A DNA stretch of 64,000 nucleotides from Ricordea florida (lineage: Eukaryota; Cnidaria; Anthozoa; Corallimorpharia; Ricordeidae): contig OX453282.1 of the NCBI GenBank assembly GCA_949710005.1, positions 13,268,236-13,332,235 of the forward strand. Direction: 5' to 3'. Within the stretch, counting starts at the first letter, position 1; each line of letters opens with the position of its first letter. The notes below the pieces were generated by a model. It was given only the letters and a program-made list of their open reading frames with translations, was not told where the DNA came from and searched no databases. Below, one piece after another: positions 35,601 through 51,000 of this stretch. The position numbers and the translations under genes are program-made.

Positions 35601-38600
35601 TTTAATTGAAACGATTATATTTCCATGTGATTTAAGAAAAGAACTCTTTGTTACTACGCATGCGCACTTCATACAATTGCCTTTAAACCCTTAAAATGAA
35701 AGATATTCTATCATATCTCTGCTTGGCGAATCTTTGCAATTCTGAAACTTTGCATACTTGTAGTATAACAAAAGGCTAACATCTACGTAAAAAGTAAAAT
35801 TGATTGTAATTCGCAATCCTATTGTATTTCAGCTGTCAACATATTAGCTTAAGGCAGCTGATTGTAAAGCATACTGCTCAGACAGTACTAAAGTTCATCA
35901 AATCAGTCCTCATTACACAGATTAGTGACAAACATGCAATTTTCACCACCTTGTAGCATTTAAAATGTAATTTAAAATCCATTTTATCTCGTGATTGTAG
36001 TCATTCTTAAGAACAAGATAAAATACAAAGAGATGGTTGCAAGGAAACTCAGCCTTACAGATTTTTGTCAAAACACCATATAAGAGATTGTATGGGCAGG
36101 AGGACCGTCATCTAGCGTGGTAAGTTATCGAATTATTTTGAATGTTTTATCTATTTGTCATAGTAGGATATAGACGAAGGTTTAGATAACGAATGAAATT
36201 TTAATTGAGACGATTATATTTCCATGTGATTTAAGGAAAGAACTCTTTGTTACTACGCATGCGCACTTCATACAATTGCCTTTAAACCCTTAAAATGAAA
36301 GATATTCTATCATATCTCGGCTTGCAGAATCTTTGCAATTCTGAAACTTTGCATACTTGTAGTATAACGAAATGCTAACATCTACGTAAAAAGTAAAATT
36401 GATTGTAATTCGCAATCCTATTGTATTTCAGCTGTCAACACATTAGCTTAAGGGAGCTGATTGTAAAGCATACTACTCAGACAGTACTAAAGTTCATGAA
36501 ATCAGTCCTCATTACACAGATTAGTGACAAACATGCAATTTTCACCACCTTGTGGCATTTAAAATGTAATTTAAAATCCATTTTATTTCGTGATTGTAGT
36601 CATTGTTAAGAACAAGATAAAATACAAAGAGATGGTTGCAAGGAAACTCAGCCTTACAGATTTTTGTCAAAACACCATATAAGAGATTGTATAGGCAGGA
36701 GGACCGTCATCTAGCGTGGTGAGTTATCGAATCATTTTGAATGTTTTATCTATCTGTCATAGTAGGATATAGACGAAGGTTTAGATAACGAATGAAATTT
36801 TAATTGAAACGATTATATTTCCATGTGATTTAAGGAAAGAACTCTTTGTTACTACGCATGCGCACTTCATACAATTGCCTTTAAACCCTTAAAATGAGAG
36901 ATATTCTATCATATCTCGGCTTGCAGAATCTTTGCAATTCTGAAACTTTGCAGACTTGTAGGATAACGAAAGGCTAACAACTTCGTAAAAAGTAAAATTG
37001 ATTGTAATTCGCAATCCTATTGTATTTCAGCTGTCAACATATCAGCTTAAGGCAGCTGATTGTAAAGCATACTGCTCAGACAGTACTAAAGTTCATCAAA
37101 TAAGTCCTCATTACACAGATTAGTGACAAACATGCAATTCTATCCACCTTGTAGCATTTAAAATGTAATTTAAAATCCATTTTATCTCGTGATTGTAGTC
37201 ATTCTTAAGAACAAGGTATTAATACAAAGAGATGGTTGCAAGGAAACTCAGCCTTACAGATTTTTGTCAAAACACCATATAAGAGATTGTTTGGGCAGGA
37301 GCACCGTCATCTAGCGTGGTAAGTTATCGAATCATTTTGAATGTTTTATCTATCTGTCATAGTAGGATAAAGACGAAGGTTTAGATAACGAATGAAATTT
37401 TAATTGAAACGATTATATTTCCATGTGATTTAAGGAAAGAACTCTTTGTTACTACGCATGCGCACTACATACAATTGCCTTTAAACCCTTAAAATGAAAG
37501 ATAATCTATCATATCTCGGCTTGCAGAATCTTTTCAATTCTGTAACTTTGCAGACTTGTAGTATAACGAAAGGCTAACATCTACGTAAAAAGTAAAATTG
37601 ATTGTAATTCGCAATCCTATTGTATTTCAGCTGTCAACATATTAGCTTAAGGCAGCTGATTGTAAAGCATACTGCTCAGACAGTACTAAAGTTCATCAAA
37701 TCAGTCCTCATTACACAGATTAGTGACAAACATGCAATTTTCACCATCTTGTAGCATTTAAAATGTAATTTAAAATCCATTTTATCTCGTGATTGTAGTC
37801 ATTCTTAAGAACAAGATAAAATACAAAGAGATGGTTGCAAGGAACTTCAGCCTTACAGATTTTTGTCAAAACACCATATAAGAGATTGTATGGGCAGGAG
37901 GACCGTCATCTAGCGTGGTAAGTTATCGAATCATTTTGAATGTTTTATCTATCTGTCATAGTAAGATATAGACGAAGGTTTAGATAACGAATGAAATTTT
38001 AATTGAGACGATTATATTTCCATGTGATTTAACGAAAGAACTCTTTGTTACTACGCATGCGCACTACATACAATTGCCCTTAAACCCTTAAGATGAAAGA
38101 TATTCTATCATATCTCGGCTTGCAGAATCTTTGCATTTCTGAAACTTTGCAGACTTGTAGTATAACGAAAGGCTAACATCTACGTAAAAAGTAAAATTGA
38201 TTTTAATTCGCAATTCTATTGTGTTTCAGCTGTCAACATATTAGCTTTAGGCAGCTGATTGTAAAGCATACTGCTCAGACAGTACTAAAGTTCATCAAAT
38301 CAGTCCTCATTACACAGATTAGTGACAAACATGCAGTTTTCACCATCTTGTAGCATTTAAAATGTAATTTAAAATAAATTTTATCTCGTGATTGTAGTCA
38401 TTCTTAAGAACAAGATAAAATACAAAGAGATGGTTGCAAGGAAACTCAGCCTTACAGATTTTTGTCAAAACACCATATAAGAGATTGTATGGGCAGGAGG
38501 ACCGTCATCTAGCGTGGTAAGTTATCGAATCATTTTGAATGTTTTATCTATCTGTCATAGTAGGATATAGACGAAGGTTTAGATAACGAATGAAATTTTA

Positions 38601-41600
38601 ATTGAAACGATTATATTTCCATGTGATTTAAGGAAAGAACTCTTTGTTACTACGCATGCGCACTTCATACAATTGCCTTTAAACCCTTAAAATGAAAGAT
38701 ATTCTATCATATCTCGGCTTGCAGAATCTTTGCAATTCTGAAACTTTGCAGACTTGTAGTATAACGAAAGGCTAACATCTACGTAAAAAGTAAAATTGAT
38801 TGTAATTCGCAATCCTATTGTATTTCAGCTGTCAACATATTAGCTTTAGGCAGCTGATTGTAAAGCATACTGCTCAGACAGTACTAAAGTTCATGAAATC
38901 AGTCCTCATTACACAGATTAGTGACAAACATGCAATTTTCACCATCTTGTAGCATTTAAAATGTCATTTAAAATCCATTTTATCTCGTGATTGTAGTCAT
39001 TCTTAAGAACAAGGTATTAATACAAAGAGATGGTTGCAAGGAAACTCAGCCTTACAGATTTTTGTCAAAACACCATATAAGAGATTGTTTGGGCAGGAGG
39101 ACCGTCATCTAGCGTGGTAAGTTATCGAATCATTTTGAATGTTTTATCTATCTGTCATAGTAGGATAAAGACAAAGGTTTAGATAACGAATGAAATTTTA
39201 ATTGAAACGATTATATTTCCATGTGATTTAAGGAAAGAACTCTTTGTTACTACGCATGCGCACTACATACAATTGCCTTTAAACCCTTAAAATGAAAGAT
39301 AATCTATCATATCTCGGCTTGCAGAATCTTTTCAATTCTGTAACTTTGCATACTTGTAGTATAACGAAAGGCTAACATCTACGTAAAAAGTAAAATTGAT
39401 TGTAATTCGCAATCCTATTGTATTTCAGCTGTCAACATATTAGCTTAAGGCAGCTGATTGTAAAGCATACTGCTCAGACAGTACTAAAGTTCATGAAATC
39501 AGTCCTCATTACACAGATTAGTGACAAACATGCAATTTTAACCATCTTGTAGCATTTAAAATGTAATTTAAAATTCATTTTATCTCGTTATTGTAGTCAT
39601 TCTTAAGAACAAGATAAAATACAAAGAGATGGTTGCAAGGAAACTCAGCCTTACAGATTTTTGTCAAAACACCATATAAGAGATTGTATGGGCAGGAGGA
39701 CCGTCATCTAGCGTGGTAAGTTATCGAATCATTTTGAATGTTTTATCTATCTGTCATAGTAAGATATAGACGAAGGTTTCGATAACGAATGAAATTTTAA
39801 TTGAGACGATTATATTTCCATGTGATTTAACGAAAGAACTCTTTGTTACTACGCATGCGCACTTCATACAATTGCCTTTAAACCCCTAAAATGAAAGATA
39901 TTCTATCATATCTCGGACTGCAGAATCTTTGCATTTCTGAAACTTTGCAGACTTGTAGTATAACGAAAGGCTAACATCTACGTAAAAAGTAAAATTGATT
40001 GTAATTCGCAATCCTATTGTATTTCAGCTGTCAACATATTAGCTTTAGGCAGCTGATTGTAAAGCATACTGCTCAGACAGTACTAAAGTTCATCAAATCA
40101 GTCCTCATTACACAGATTAGTGAAAAACATGCAGTTTTCACTATCTTTTAGCATTTAAAATGTAATTTAAAATCCATTTTATCTCGTGATTGTAGTCATT
40201 CTTAAGAACAAGATAAAATACAAAGAGATGGTTGCAAGGAAACTCAGCCTTACAGATTCTTGTCAAAACACCATATAAGAGATTGTATGGGCAGGAGGAC
40301 CGTCATCTAGCGTGGTAAGTTATCGAATCATTTTGAATGTTTTATCTATCTGTCATAGTAGGATATAGACGAAGGTTTAGATAACGAATGAAATTTTAAT
40401 TGAGACGATTATATTTCCATGTGATTTAAGGAAAGAACTCTTTGTTACTACGCATGCGCACTTCATACAATTGCCTTTAAACCCTTAAAATGAAAGATAT
40501 TCTATCATATCTCGGCTTGCAGAATCTTTGCAATTCTGAAACTTTGCAGACTTGTAGTATAACGAAAGGCTAACATCTACGTAAAAAGTAAAATTGATTG
40601 TAATTCGCAATCCTATTGTATTTCAGCTGTAAACATATTAGCTTAAGGCAGCTGATTGTAAAGCATACTGCTCAGACAGTACTAAAGTTCATCAAATCAG
40701 TCCTCATTACACAGATTAGTGACAAACATGCAATTTTATCCACCTTGTAGCATTTAAAATGTCATTTAAAATCCATTTTATCTCGTGATTGTAGTCATTC
40801 TTAAGAACAAGGTATTAATACAAAGAGATGGTTGCAAGGAAACTCAGCCTTACAGATTTTTGTCAAAACACCATATAAGGGATTGTTTGGGCAGGAGGAC
40901 CGTCATCTAGCGTGGTAAGTTATCGAATCATTTTGAATGTTTTATCTATCTGTCATAGACGAGGGTTTAGATAACGAATGAAATTTTAATTGAGACGATT
41001 ATATTTTTATGTGATTTAAGGAAAGAACTCTTTGTTACTACGCATGCGCACTTCATACAATTGCCTTTAAACCCTTAAAATGAAAGATATTCTATCATAT
41101 CTCGGCTTGCAGAATCTTTGCAATTCTGAAACTTTGCAGACTTGTAGTATAACGAAAGGCTAACATCTACGTAAAAAGTAAAATTGATTGTAATTCGCAA
41201 TCCTATTGTATTTCAGCTGTCAACATATTAGCTTTAGGCAGCTGATTGTAAAGCATACTGCTCAGACAGTACTAAAGTTCATGAAATCAGTCCTCATTAC
41301 ACAGATTAGTGACAAACATGCAATTTTCACCATCTTGTAGCATTTAAAATGTCATTTAAAATCCATTTTATCTCGTGATTGTAGTCATTCTTAAGAACAA
41401 GGTATTAATACAAAGAGATGGTTGCAAGGAAACTCAGCCTTACAGATTTTTGTCAAAACACCATATAAGAGATTGTTTGGGCAGGAGGACCGTCATCTAG
41501 CGTGGTAAGTTATCGAATCATTTTGAATGTTTTATCTATCTGTCATAGTAGGATAAAGACAAAGGTTTAGATAACGAATGAAATTTTAATTGAAACGATT

Positions 41601-42682
41601 ATATTTCCATGTGATTTAAGGAAAGAACTCTTTGTTACTACGCATGCGCACTACATACAATTGAATTTAAACCCTTAAAATGAAACGTATTCTATCATAT
41701 CTCGGCTTGCAGAATATTTTCAATTCTGTAACTTTGCATACTTGTAGTATAACGAAAGGCTAACATCTACGTAAAAAGTAAAATTGATTGTAATTCGCAA
41801 TCCTATTGTATTTCAGCTGTCAACATATTAGCTTAAGGCAGCTGATTGTAAAGCATACTGCTCAGACAGTACTAAAGTTCATCAAATCAGTCCTCATTAC
41901 ACAGATTAGTGACAAACATGCAATTTTCACCACCTTTTAGCATTTAAAATGTAATTTAAAATCCATTTCATCTAGTTATTGTAGTCATTCTTAAGAACAA
42001 GATAAAATACAAAGAGATAGTTGCAAGGAAACTCAGCCTTACAGATTTTTGTCAAAACACCATATAAGAGATTGTATGGGAAGGAGGACCGTCATCTAGC
42101 GTGGTAAGTTATCGAATGATTTTTAATGTTTTATCTATCTGTCATAGTAGGATATAGACGAAGGTTTAGATAACGAATGAAACTTAAATTGAAACGATTA
42201 TATTTCCATGTGATTTAAGGAAAGAACTCTTTGTTACTACGCATGCGCACTACATACAATTGCCTTTAAACCCGTAAAATGAAAGATAATCTATCATATC
42301 TCGGCTTGCAGAATCTTTTCATTTCTGTAACTTTGCATACTTGTAGTATAACGAAAGGCTAACATCTACGTAAAAAGTAAAATTGATTGTAATTCGCAAT
42401 CCTATGGTATTTCAGCTGTCAACATATTAGCTTAAGGCAGCTGATTGTAAAGCATACTGCTCAGACAGTACTAAAGTTCATCAAATCAGTCCTCATTACA
42501 CAGATTAGTGACAAACATGCACTTTTCACCGCCTTGTAGCATTTAAAATGTAATATAAAATCCATTTTATCTCGTGATTGTAGTCATTGTTAAGAACAAG
42601 ATAAAATACAAAGAGATGGTTGCAAGGTAACTCAGCCTTACACGTTTTTGTCAAAACACCATATAAGAGATTGTATAGGCAG

Positions 42683-45600
42683 GAGGACCGTCATCTAGCG
42701 TGGTAAGTTATTGAATCATTTTGAATGTTTTATCTATCTGTCATAGTAGGATATATACGAAGGTTTAGATAATGAATGAAATTTTAATAGAAACGATTAT
42801 ATTTCCATGTGATTTAAGGAAAGAACTCTTTGTTATTACGCATGCGCACTTCATACAATTGCCTTTGAACCCTTAAAATGAAAGATATTCTATCATATCT
42901 CGGCTTGCAGAATCTTTGCAATTCTGAAACTTTGCAGACTTGTAGTATAACGAAAGGCTAACATCTACGTAAAAAGTAAAATTGATTGTAATTCGCAATC
43001 CTATTGTATTTCAGCTGTCAACATATTAGCTTAAGGCAGCTGATTGTAAAGCATACTGCTCAGACAGTACTAAAGTTGATCAAGTCAGTCCTCATTACAC
43101 AGATTAGTGACAAACATGCAATTTTCACCTTACTGTAGCATTTAAAATGTAATTTAAAATCCATTTTATCTCGTGATTGTAGTCATTCTTAAGAACGAGA
43201 TAAAATACAAAGAGATGGTTGCAAGGAAACTCAGCCTTACAGATTTTTGTCAAAACACCATATAAGAGATTGTATGGGCAGGAGGACCGTCATCTAGCGT
43301 GGTAAGTTATCGAATCATTTTAAATGTTTTATCTACCTGTCATAGTAGGATATAGACGAAGGTTTAGATGACGAATGAAAATTTAATTTAAACGATTATA
43401 TTTCCATGTGATTTAAGGAAAGAACTCTTTGTTACTACGCATGCGCATTTCATACAATTGCCTTTAAACCCTTAAAATGAAAGATATTCTATCATATCTC
43501 TGCTTGCAGAATCTTTTCAATTCTGAAACTTTGCATACTTGTAGTATAACGAAACGCTAACATCTACGTAAAAAGTAAAATTGATTGTAATTCGCAATCC
43601 TATTGTATTTCAGCTGTCAACATATTAGCTTAAGGCAGCTGATTGTAAATCATACTGCTCAGACAGTACTAAAGTTCATCAAATCAGTCCTCATTTCACA
43701 GATTAGTGACCAACATGCAATTTTATCCACCTTGTAGCATTTAAAATGTAATTTAAAATCCATTTTATCTCGTGATTGTAGTCATTTTTAAGAACAAAAT
43801 AAAATACAAAGAGATGGTTGCAAGGAAACTCAGCCTTACACGTTTTTGTCAAAACACCATATAAGAGATTGTATAGGCAGGAGGACCGTCTTCTAGCGTG
43901 GTAAGTTATTGAATCATTTTGAATGTTTTATCTATCTGTCATAGTAGGATATAGACGAAGGTTTAGATAACGAATGAAATTTTAATTGAAACGATTATAT
44001 TTCCATGTGATTTAAGGAAAGAACTCTTTTTATTACGCATACGCACTTCATACAATTGCCTTTAAACCCTTAAAATGAAAGATATTCTATCATATCTCGG
44101 CTTGCAGAATCTTTGCAATTCTGAAACTTTGCAGACTTGTAGTATAACGAAAGGCTAACATCTACGTAAAAAAGTAAAATTGATTGTAATTCGCAATCCT
44201 ATTGTATTTCAGCTGTCAACATATTAGCTTAAGGCAGCTGATTGTAAAGCATACTGCTCAGACAGTACTAAAGTTGATCAAGTCAGTCCTCATTACACAG
44301 ATTAGTGACAAACATGAAATTTTCACCACCTTGTAGCATTTAAAATGTAATTTAAAATCCATTTTATCTCGTGATTGTAGTCATTCTTAAGAACAAGATA
44401 AAATACAAAGAGATGGTTGCAAGGAAACTCAGCCTTACAGAATTTTGTCAAAACACCATATAAGAGATTGTATGGGCAGGAGGACCGTCATCTAGCGTGG
44501 TAAGTTATCGAATAATTTTGAATGTTTTATCTATCTGTCATAGTAGGATATAGACGAAGGTTTAGATGACGAATGAAATTTTAATTGAAACGATTATATT
44601 TCCATGTGATTTAAGGAAAGAACTCTTTGTTACTACGCATGCGCACTTCATACAATTGCCTTTAAACCCTTAAAATGAAAGATATTCTATCATATCTCGG
44701 CTTGCAGAATCTTTGCAATTCTGAAACTTTGCATACTTGTAGTATAATGAAAGGCTAACATCTACGTAAAAAGTAAAATTGATTGTAATTCGCAATCCTA
44801 TTGTATTTCAGCTGTCAACATATTAGCTTAAGGCAGCTGATTGTAAAGCATACTGCTCAGACAGTACTAAAGTTCATCAAATCAGTCCTCATTACACAGA
44901 TTAGTGACAAACATGCAATTTTATCCACCTTGTAGCATTTAAAATGTAATTTAAAATCCATTTTATCTCGTGATTGTAGTCATTCTTAAGAACAAGATAA
45001 AATACAAAGAGATGGTTGCAAGGAAACTCAGCCTTACAGATTCTTGTCAAAACACCATATAAGCGATTGTATGGGCAGGAGGACCGTCATCTAGCGTGGT
45101 AAGTTATTGAATCATTTTGAATGTTTTATCTATCTGTCATAGTAGGATATAGACGAAGGTTTAGATAATGAATGAAATTTTAATAGAAACGATTATATTT
45201 CCATGTGATTTAAGGAAAGAACTCTTTGTTATTACGCATGCGCACTTCATACAATTGCCTTTGAACCCTTAAAATGAAAGATATTCTATCATATCTCGGC
45301 TTGCAGAATCTTTGCAATTCTGAAACTTTGCAGACTTGTAGTATAACGAAAGGCTAACATCTACGTAAAAAGTAAAATTGATTGTAATTCGCAATCCTAT
45401 TGTATTTCAGCTGTCAACATATTAGCTTAAGGCAGCTGATTGTAAAGCATACTGCTCAGACAGTACTAAAGTTGATCAAGTCAGTCCTCATTACACAGAT
45501 TAGTGACAAACATGCAATTTTCACCTTACTGTAGCATTTAAAATGTAATTTAAAATCCATTTTATCTCGTGATTGTAGTCATTCTTAAGAACGAGATAAA

Positions 45601-47474
45601 ATACAAAGAGATGGTTGCAAGGAAACTCAGCCTTACAGATTTTTGTCAAAACACCATATAAGAGATTGTATGGGCAGGAGGACCGTCATCTAGCGTGGTA
45701 AGTTATCGAATCATTTTAAATGTTTTATCTACCTGTCATAGTAGGATATAGACGAAGGTTTAGATGACGAATGAAAATTTAATTTAAACGATTATATTTC
45801 CATGTGATTTAAGGAAAGAACTCTTTGTTACTACGCATGCGCATTTCATACAATTGCCTTTAAACCCTTAAAATGAAAGATATTCTATCATATCTCTGCT
45901 TGCAGAATCTTTTCAATTCTGAAACTTTGCATACTTGTAGTATAACGAAACGCTAACATCTACGTAAAAAGTAAAATTGATTGTAATTCGCAATCCTATT
46001 GTATTTCAGCTGTCAACATATTAGCTTAAGGCAGCTGATTGTAAATCATACTGCTCAGACAGTACTAAAGTTCATCAAATCAGTCCTCATTTCACAGATT
46101 AGTGACCAACATGCAATTTTATCCACCTTGTAGCATTTAAAATGTAATTTAAAATCCATTTTATCTCGTGATTGTAGTCATTTTTAAGAACAAAATAAAA
46201 TACAAAGAGATGGTTGCAAGGAAACTCAGCCTTACACGTTTTTGTCAAAACACCATATAAGAGATTGTATAGGCAGGAGGACCGTCTTCTAGCGTGGTAA
46301 GTTATTGAATCATTTTGAATGTTTTATCTATCTGTCATAGTAGGATATAGACGAAGGTTTAGATAACGAATGAAATTTTAATTGAAACGATTATATTTCC
46401 ATGTGATTTAAGGAAAGAACTCTTTTTATTACGCATACGCACTTCATACAATTGCCTTTAAACCCTTAAAATGAAAGATATTCTATCATATCTCGGCTTG
46501 CAGAATCTTTGCAATTCTGAAACTTTGCAGACTTGTAGTATAACGAAAGGCTAACATCTACGTAAAAAAGTAAAATTGATTGTAATTCGCAATCCTATTG
46601 TATTTCAGCTGTCAACATATTAGCTTAAGGCAGCTGATTGTAAAGCATACTGCTCAGACAGTACTAAAGTTGATCAAGTCAGTCCTCATTACACAGATTA
46701 GTGACAAACATGAAATTTTCACCACCTTGTAGCATTTAAAATGTAATTTAAAATCCATTTTATCTCGTGATTGTAGTCATTCTTAAGAACAAGATAAAAT
46801 ACAAAGAGATGGTTGCAAGGAAACTCAGCCTTACAGAATTTTGTCAAAACACCATATAAGAGATTGTATGGGCAGGAGGACCGTCATCTAGCGTGGTAAG
46901 TTATCGAATAATTTTGAATGTTTTATCTATCTGTCATAGTAGGATATAGACGAAGGTTTAGATGACGAATGAAATTTTAATTGAAACGATTATATTTCCA
47001 TGTGATTTAAGGAAAGAACTCTTTGTTACTACGCATGCGCACTTCATACAATTGCCTTTAAACCCTTAAAATGAAAGATATTCTATCATATCTCGGCTTG
47101 CAGAATCTTTGCAATTCTGAAACTTTGCATACTTGTAGTATAATGAAAGGCTAACATCTACGTAAAAAGTAAAATTGATTGTAATTCGCAATCCTATTGT
47201 ATTTCAGCTGTCAACATATTAGCTTAAGGCAGCTGATTGTAAAGCATACTGCTCAGACAGTACTAAAGTTCATCAAATCAGTCCTCATTACACAGATTAG
47301 TGACAAACATGCAATTTTATCCACCTTGTAGCATTTAAAATGTAATTTAAAATCCATTTTATCTCGTGATTGTAGTCATTCTTAAGAACAAGATAAAATA
47401 CAAAGAGATGGTTGCAAGGAAACTCAGCCTTACAGATTCTTGTCAAAACACCATATAAGAGATTGTATGGGCAG
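42683..47474 (+). repeat. Four-monomer higher-order repeat, two copies of 2,396 bp
   Basis: Copy one is 42683-45078 and copy two is 45079-47474. The first monomer of each carries TTTTAATAGAAACG, GTTATTACGCATG and CCTTTGAACCC. The second carries ATGAAAATTTAATTTAAACG and CGCATTTCATAC. The third carries CGTCTTCTAGCG, ACGCATACGC and an extra A in GTAAAAAAGTAAAA. The fourth carries TATCGAATAATTTT and TATAATGAAAGG. Very few differences are visible between the copies. Confidence 0.88.
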
Positions 47475-48073
47475 GAGGACCGTCATCTTGCGTGGTAAGT
47501 TATCGAATCATTTTGAATGTTTTATCTATCTGTCATAGTAGGATATAGACGAAGCTTTAGATAACGAATGAAATTTTAATTGAAACGATTATATTTCCAT
47601 GTGATTTAAGGAAAGAACTCTTTGTTACTACGCATGCGCACTTCATACAATTGCCTTTAAACCCTTAAAATGAAAGATATTCTATCATATCTCGGCTTGC
47701 AGAATCTTTTCAATTCTGAAACTTTGCATACTTGTAGTATAACAAAAGGCTAACATCTACGTAAAAAGTAAAATTGATTGTAATTCGCAATCCTATTGTA
47801 TTTCAGCTGTCAACATATTAGCTTAAGGCAGCTGATTGTAAAGCATACTGCTCAGACAGTACTAAAGTTCATGAAATCAGTCCTTATTACACAGATTAGT
47901 GACAAACATGCAATTTTCACCACCTTGTAGCATTTAAAATGTAATTTAAAATCCATTTTATCTCGTGATTGTAGTCTTTCTTAAGAACAAGATAAAATAC
48001 AAAGAGATGGTTGCAAGGAAACTCAGCCTTACAGATTTTTGTCAAAACACCATATAAGAGATTGTATGGGCAG

Positions 48074-51000
48074 GAGGACCGTCATCTAGCGTGGTAAGTT
48101 ATCTAATCATTTTTAATGTTTTATCTATCTGTCATAGTAGGATATAGACAAAGGTTTAGATAACGAATGAAATTTTAATTGAGACGATTATATTTCCATG
48201 TGATTTAAGGAAAGAACTCTTTGTTACTACGCATGCGCACTTCATACAATTGCCTTTAAACCCTTAAAATGAAAGATATTCTATCATATCTCGGCTTGCA
48301 GAATCTTTGCAATTCTGAAACTTTGCATACTTGTAGTATAACAAAAGGCTAACATCTACGTAAAAAGTAAAATTGATTGTAATTCGCAATCCTATTGTAT
48401 TTCAGCTGTCAACATATTAGCTTAAGGCAGCTGATTGTAAAGCATACTGCTCAGACAGTACTAAAGTTCATCAAATCAGTCCTCATTACACAGATTAGTG
48501 ACAAACATGCAATTTTCATTACCTTGTGTTATTTAAAATGTAATTTAAAATCCATTTTATCTCGTGATTGTAGTCATTCTTAAGAACAAGATAAAATACA
48601 AAGAGATGGTTGCAAGGAAACTCAGCCTTACAGATTTTTGTCAAAACACCATATAAGAGATTGTATGGGCAGGAGGACCGTCATCTAGCGTGGTAAGTTA
48701 TCGAATAATTTTGAATGTTTTATCTATCTGTCATAGTAGGATATAGACGAAGGTTTAGATGACGAATGAAATTTTAATTGAAACGATTATATTTCCATGT
48801 GATTTAAGGAAAGAACTCTTTGTTACTACGCATGCGCACTTCATACAATTGCCTTTAAACCCTTAAAATGAAAGATATTCTATCATATCTCGGCTTGCAT
48901 AATCTTTGCAATTCTGAAACTTTGCATACTTGTAGTATAAGGAAAGGCTAACATCTACGTAAAAAGTAAAATTGATTGTAATTCGCAATCCTATTGTATT
49001 TCAGCTGTCAACATATTAGCTTAAGGCAGCTGATTGTAAAGCATACTGCTCAGACAGTACTAAAGTTCATCAAATCAGTCCTCATTACACAGATTAGTGA
49101 TAAACATGCAATTTTATCCACCTTGTAGCATTTAAAATGTAATTTAAAATCCATTTTATCTCGTGATTGTAGTCATTCTTAAGAACAAGATAAAATACAA
49201 AGAGATGGTTGCAAGGAAACTCAGCCTTACAGATTCTTGTCAAAACACCATATAAGAGATTGTATGGGCAGGAGGACCTTCATCTAGCGTGGTAAGTTAT
49301 CGAATCATTTTGAATGTTTTATCTATCTGTCATAGTAGGATATAGACGAAGGTTTAGATAACGAATGAAATTTTAATTGAAACGATTATATTTCCATGTG
49401 ATTTAAGGAGAGAACTCTTTGTTACTACGCATGCGCACTTCATACAATTGCCTTTAAACCCTTAAAATGAAAGATATTCTATCATATCTCGGCTTGCAGA
49501 ATCTTTGCAATTCTGAAACTTTGCATAGTTGTAGTATAACGAAAGGCTAACATCTACGTAAAAAGTAAAATTGATAGTAATTCGCAATCCTATTGTATTT
49601 CAGCTGTCAACATATTAGCTTAAGGCAGCTGATTGTAAAGCATACTGCTCAGACAGTACTAAAGTTCATGAAATCGGTCCTCATTACACAGATTAGTGAC
49701 AAACATGCAATTTTAACCACCTTCTAGCATTTAAAATGTAATTTAAAATCCATTTTATCTCGTGATTGTAGTCTTTCTTAAGAACAAGATAAAATACAAA
49801 GAGATGGTTGCAAGGAAACTCAGCCTTACAGATTTTTGTCAAAACACCATATAAGAGATTGTATGGGCAGGAGGACCGTCATCTAGCGTGGTAAGTTATC
49901 TAATCATTTTTAATGTTTTATCTATCTGTCATAGTAGGATATAGACAAAGGTTTAGATAACGAATGAAATTTTAATTGAGACGATTATATTTCCATGTGA
50001 TTTAAGGAAAGAACTCTTTGTTACTACGCATGCGCACTTCATACAATTGCCTTTAAACCCTTAAAATGAAAGATATTCTATCATATCTCGGCTTGCAGAA
50101 TCTTTGCAATTCTGAAACTTTGCATACTTGTAGTATAACAAAAGGCTAACATCTACGTAAAAAGTAAAATTGATTGTAATTCGCAATCCTATTGTATTTC
50201 AGCTGTCAACATATTAGCTTAAGGCAGCTGATTGTAAAGCATACTGCTCAGACAGTACTAAAGTTCATCAAATCAGTCCTCATTACACAGATTAGTGACA
50301 AACATGCAATTTTCATTACCTTGTGTTATTTAAAATGTAATTTAAAATCCATTTTATCTCGTGATTGTAGTCATTCTTAAGAACAAGATAAAATACAAAG
50401 AGATGGTTGCAAGGAAACTCAGCCTTACAGATTTTTGTCAAAACACCATATAAGAGATTGTATGGGCAGGAGGACCGTCATCTAGCGTGGTAAGTTATCG
50501 TATAATTTTGAATGTTTTATCTATCTGTCATAGTAGGATATAGACGAAGGTTTAGATGACGAATGAAATTTTAATTGAAACGATTATATTTCCATGTGAT
50601 TTAAGGAAAGAACTCTTTGTTACTACGCATGCGCACTTCATACAATTGCCTTTAAACCCTTAAAATGAAAGATATTCTATCATATCTCGGCTTGCAGAAT
50701 CTTTGCAATTCTGAAACTTTGCATACTTGTAGTATAAGGAAAGGCTAACATCTACGTAAAAAGTAAAATTGATTGTAATTCGCAATCCTATTGTATTTCA
50801 GCTGTCAACATATTAGCTTAAGGCAGCTGATTGTAAAGCATACTGCTCAGACAGTACTAAAGTTCATCAAATCAGTCCTCATTACACAGATTAGTGATAA
50901 ACATGCAATTTTATCCACCTTGTAGCATTTAAAATGTAATTTAAAATCCATTTTATCTCGTGATTGTAGTCATTCTTAAGAACAAGATAAAATACAAAGA

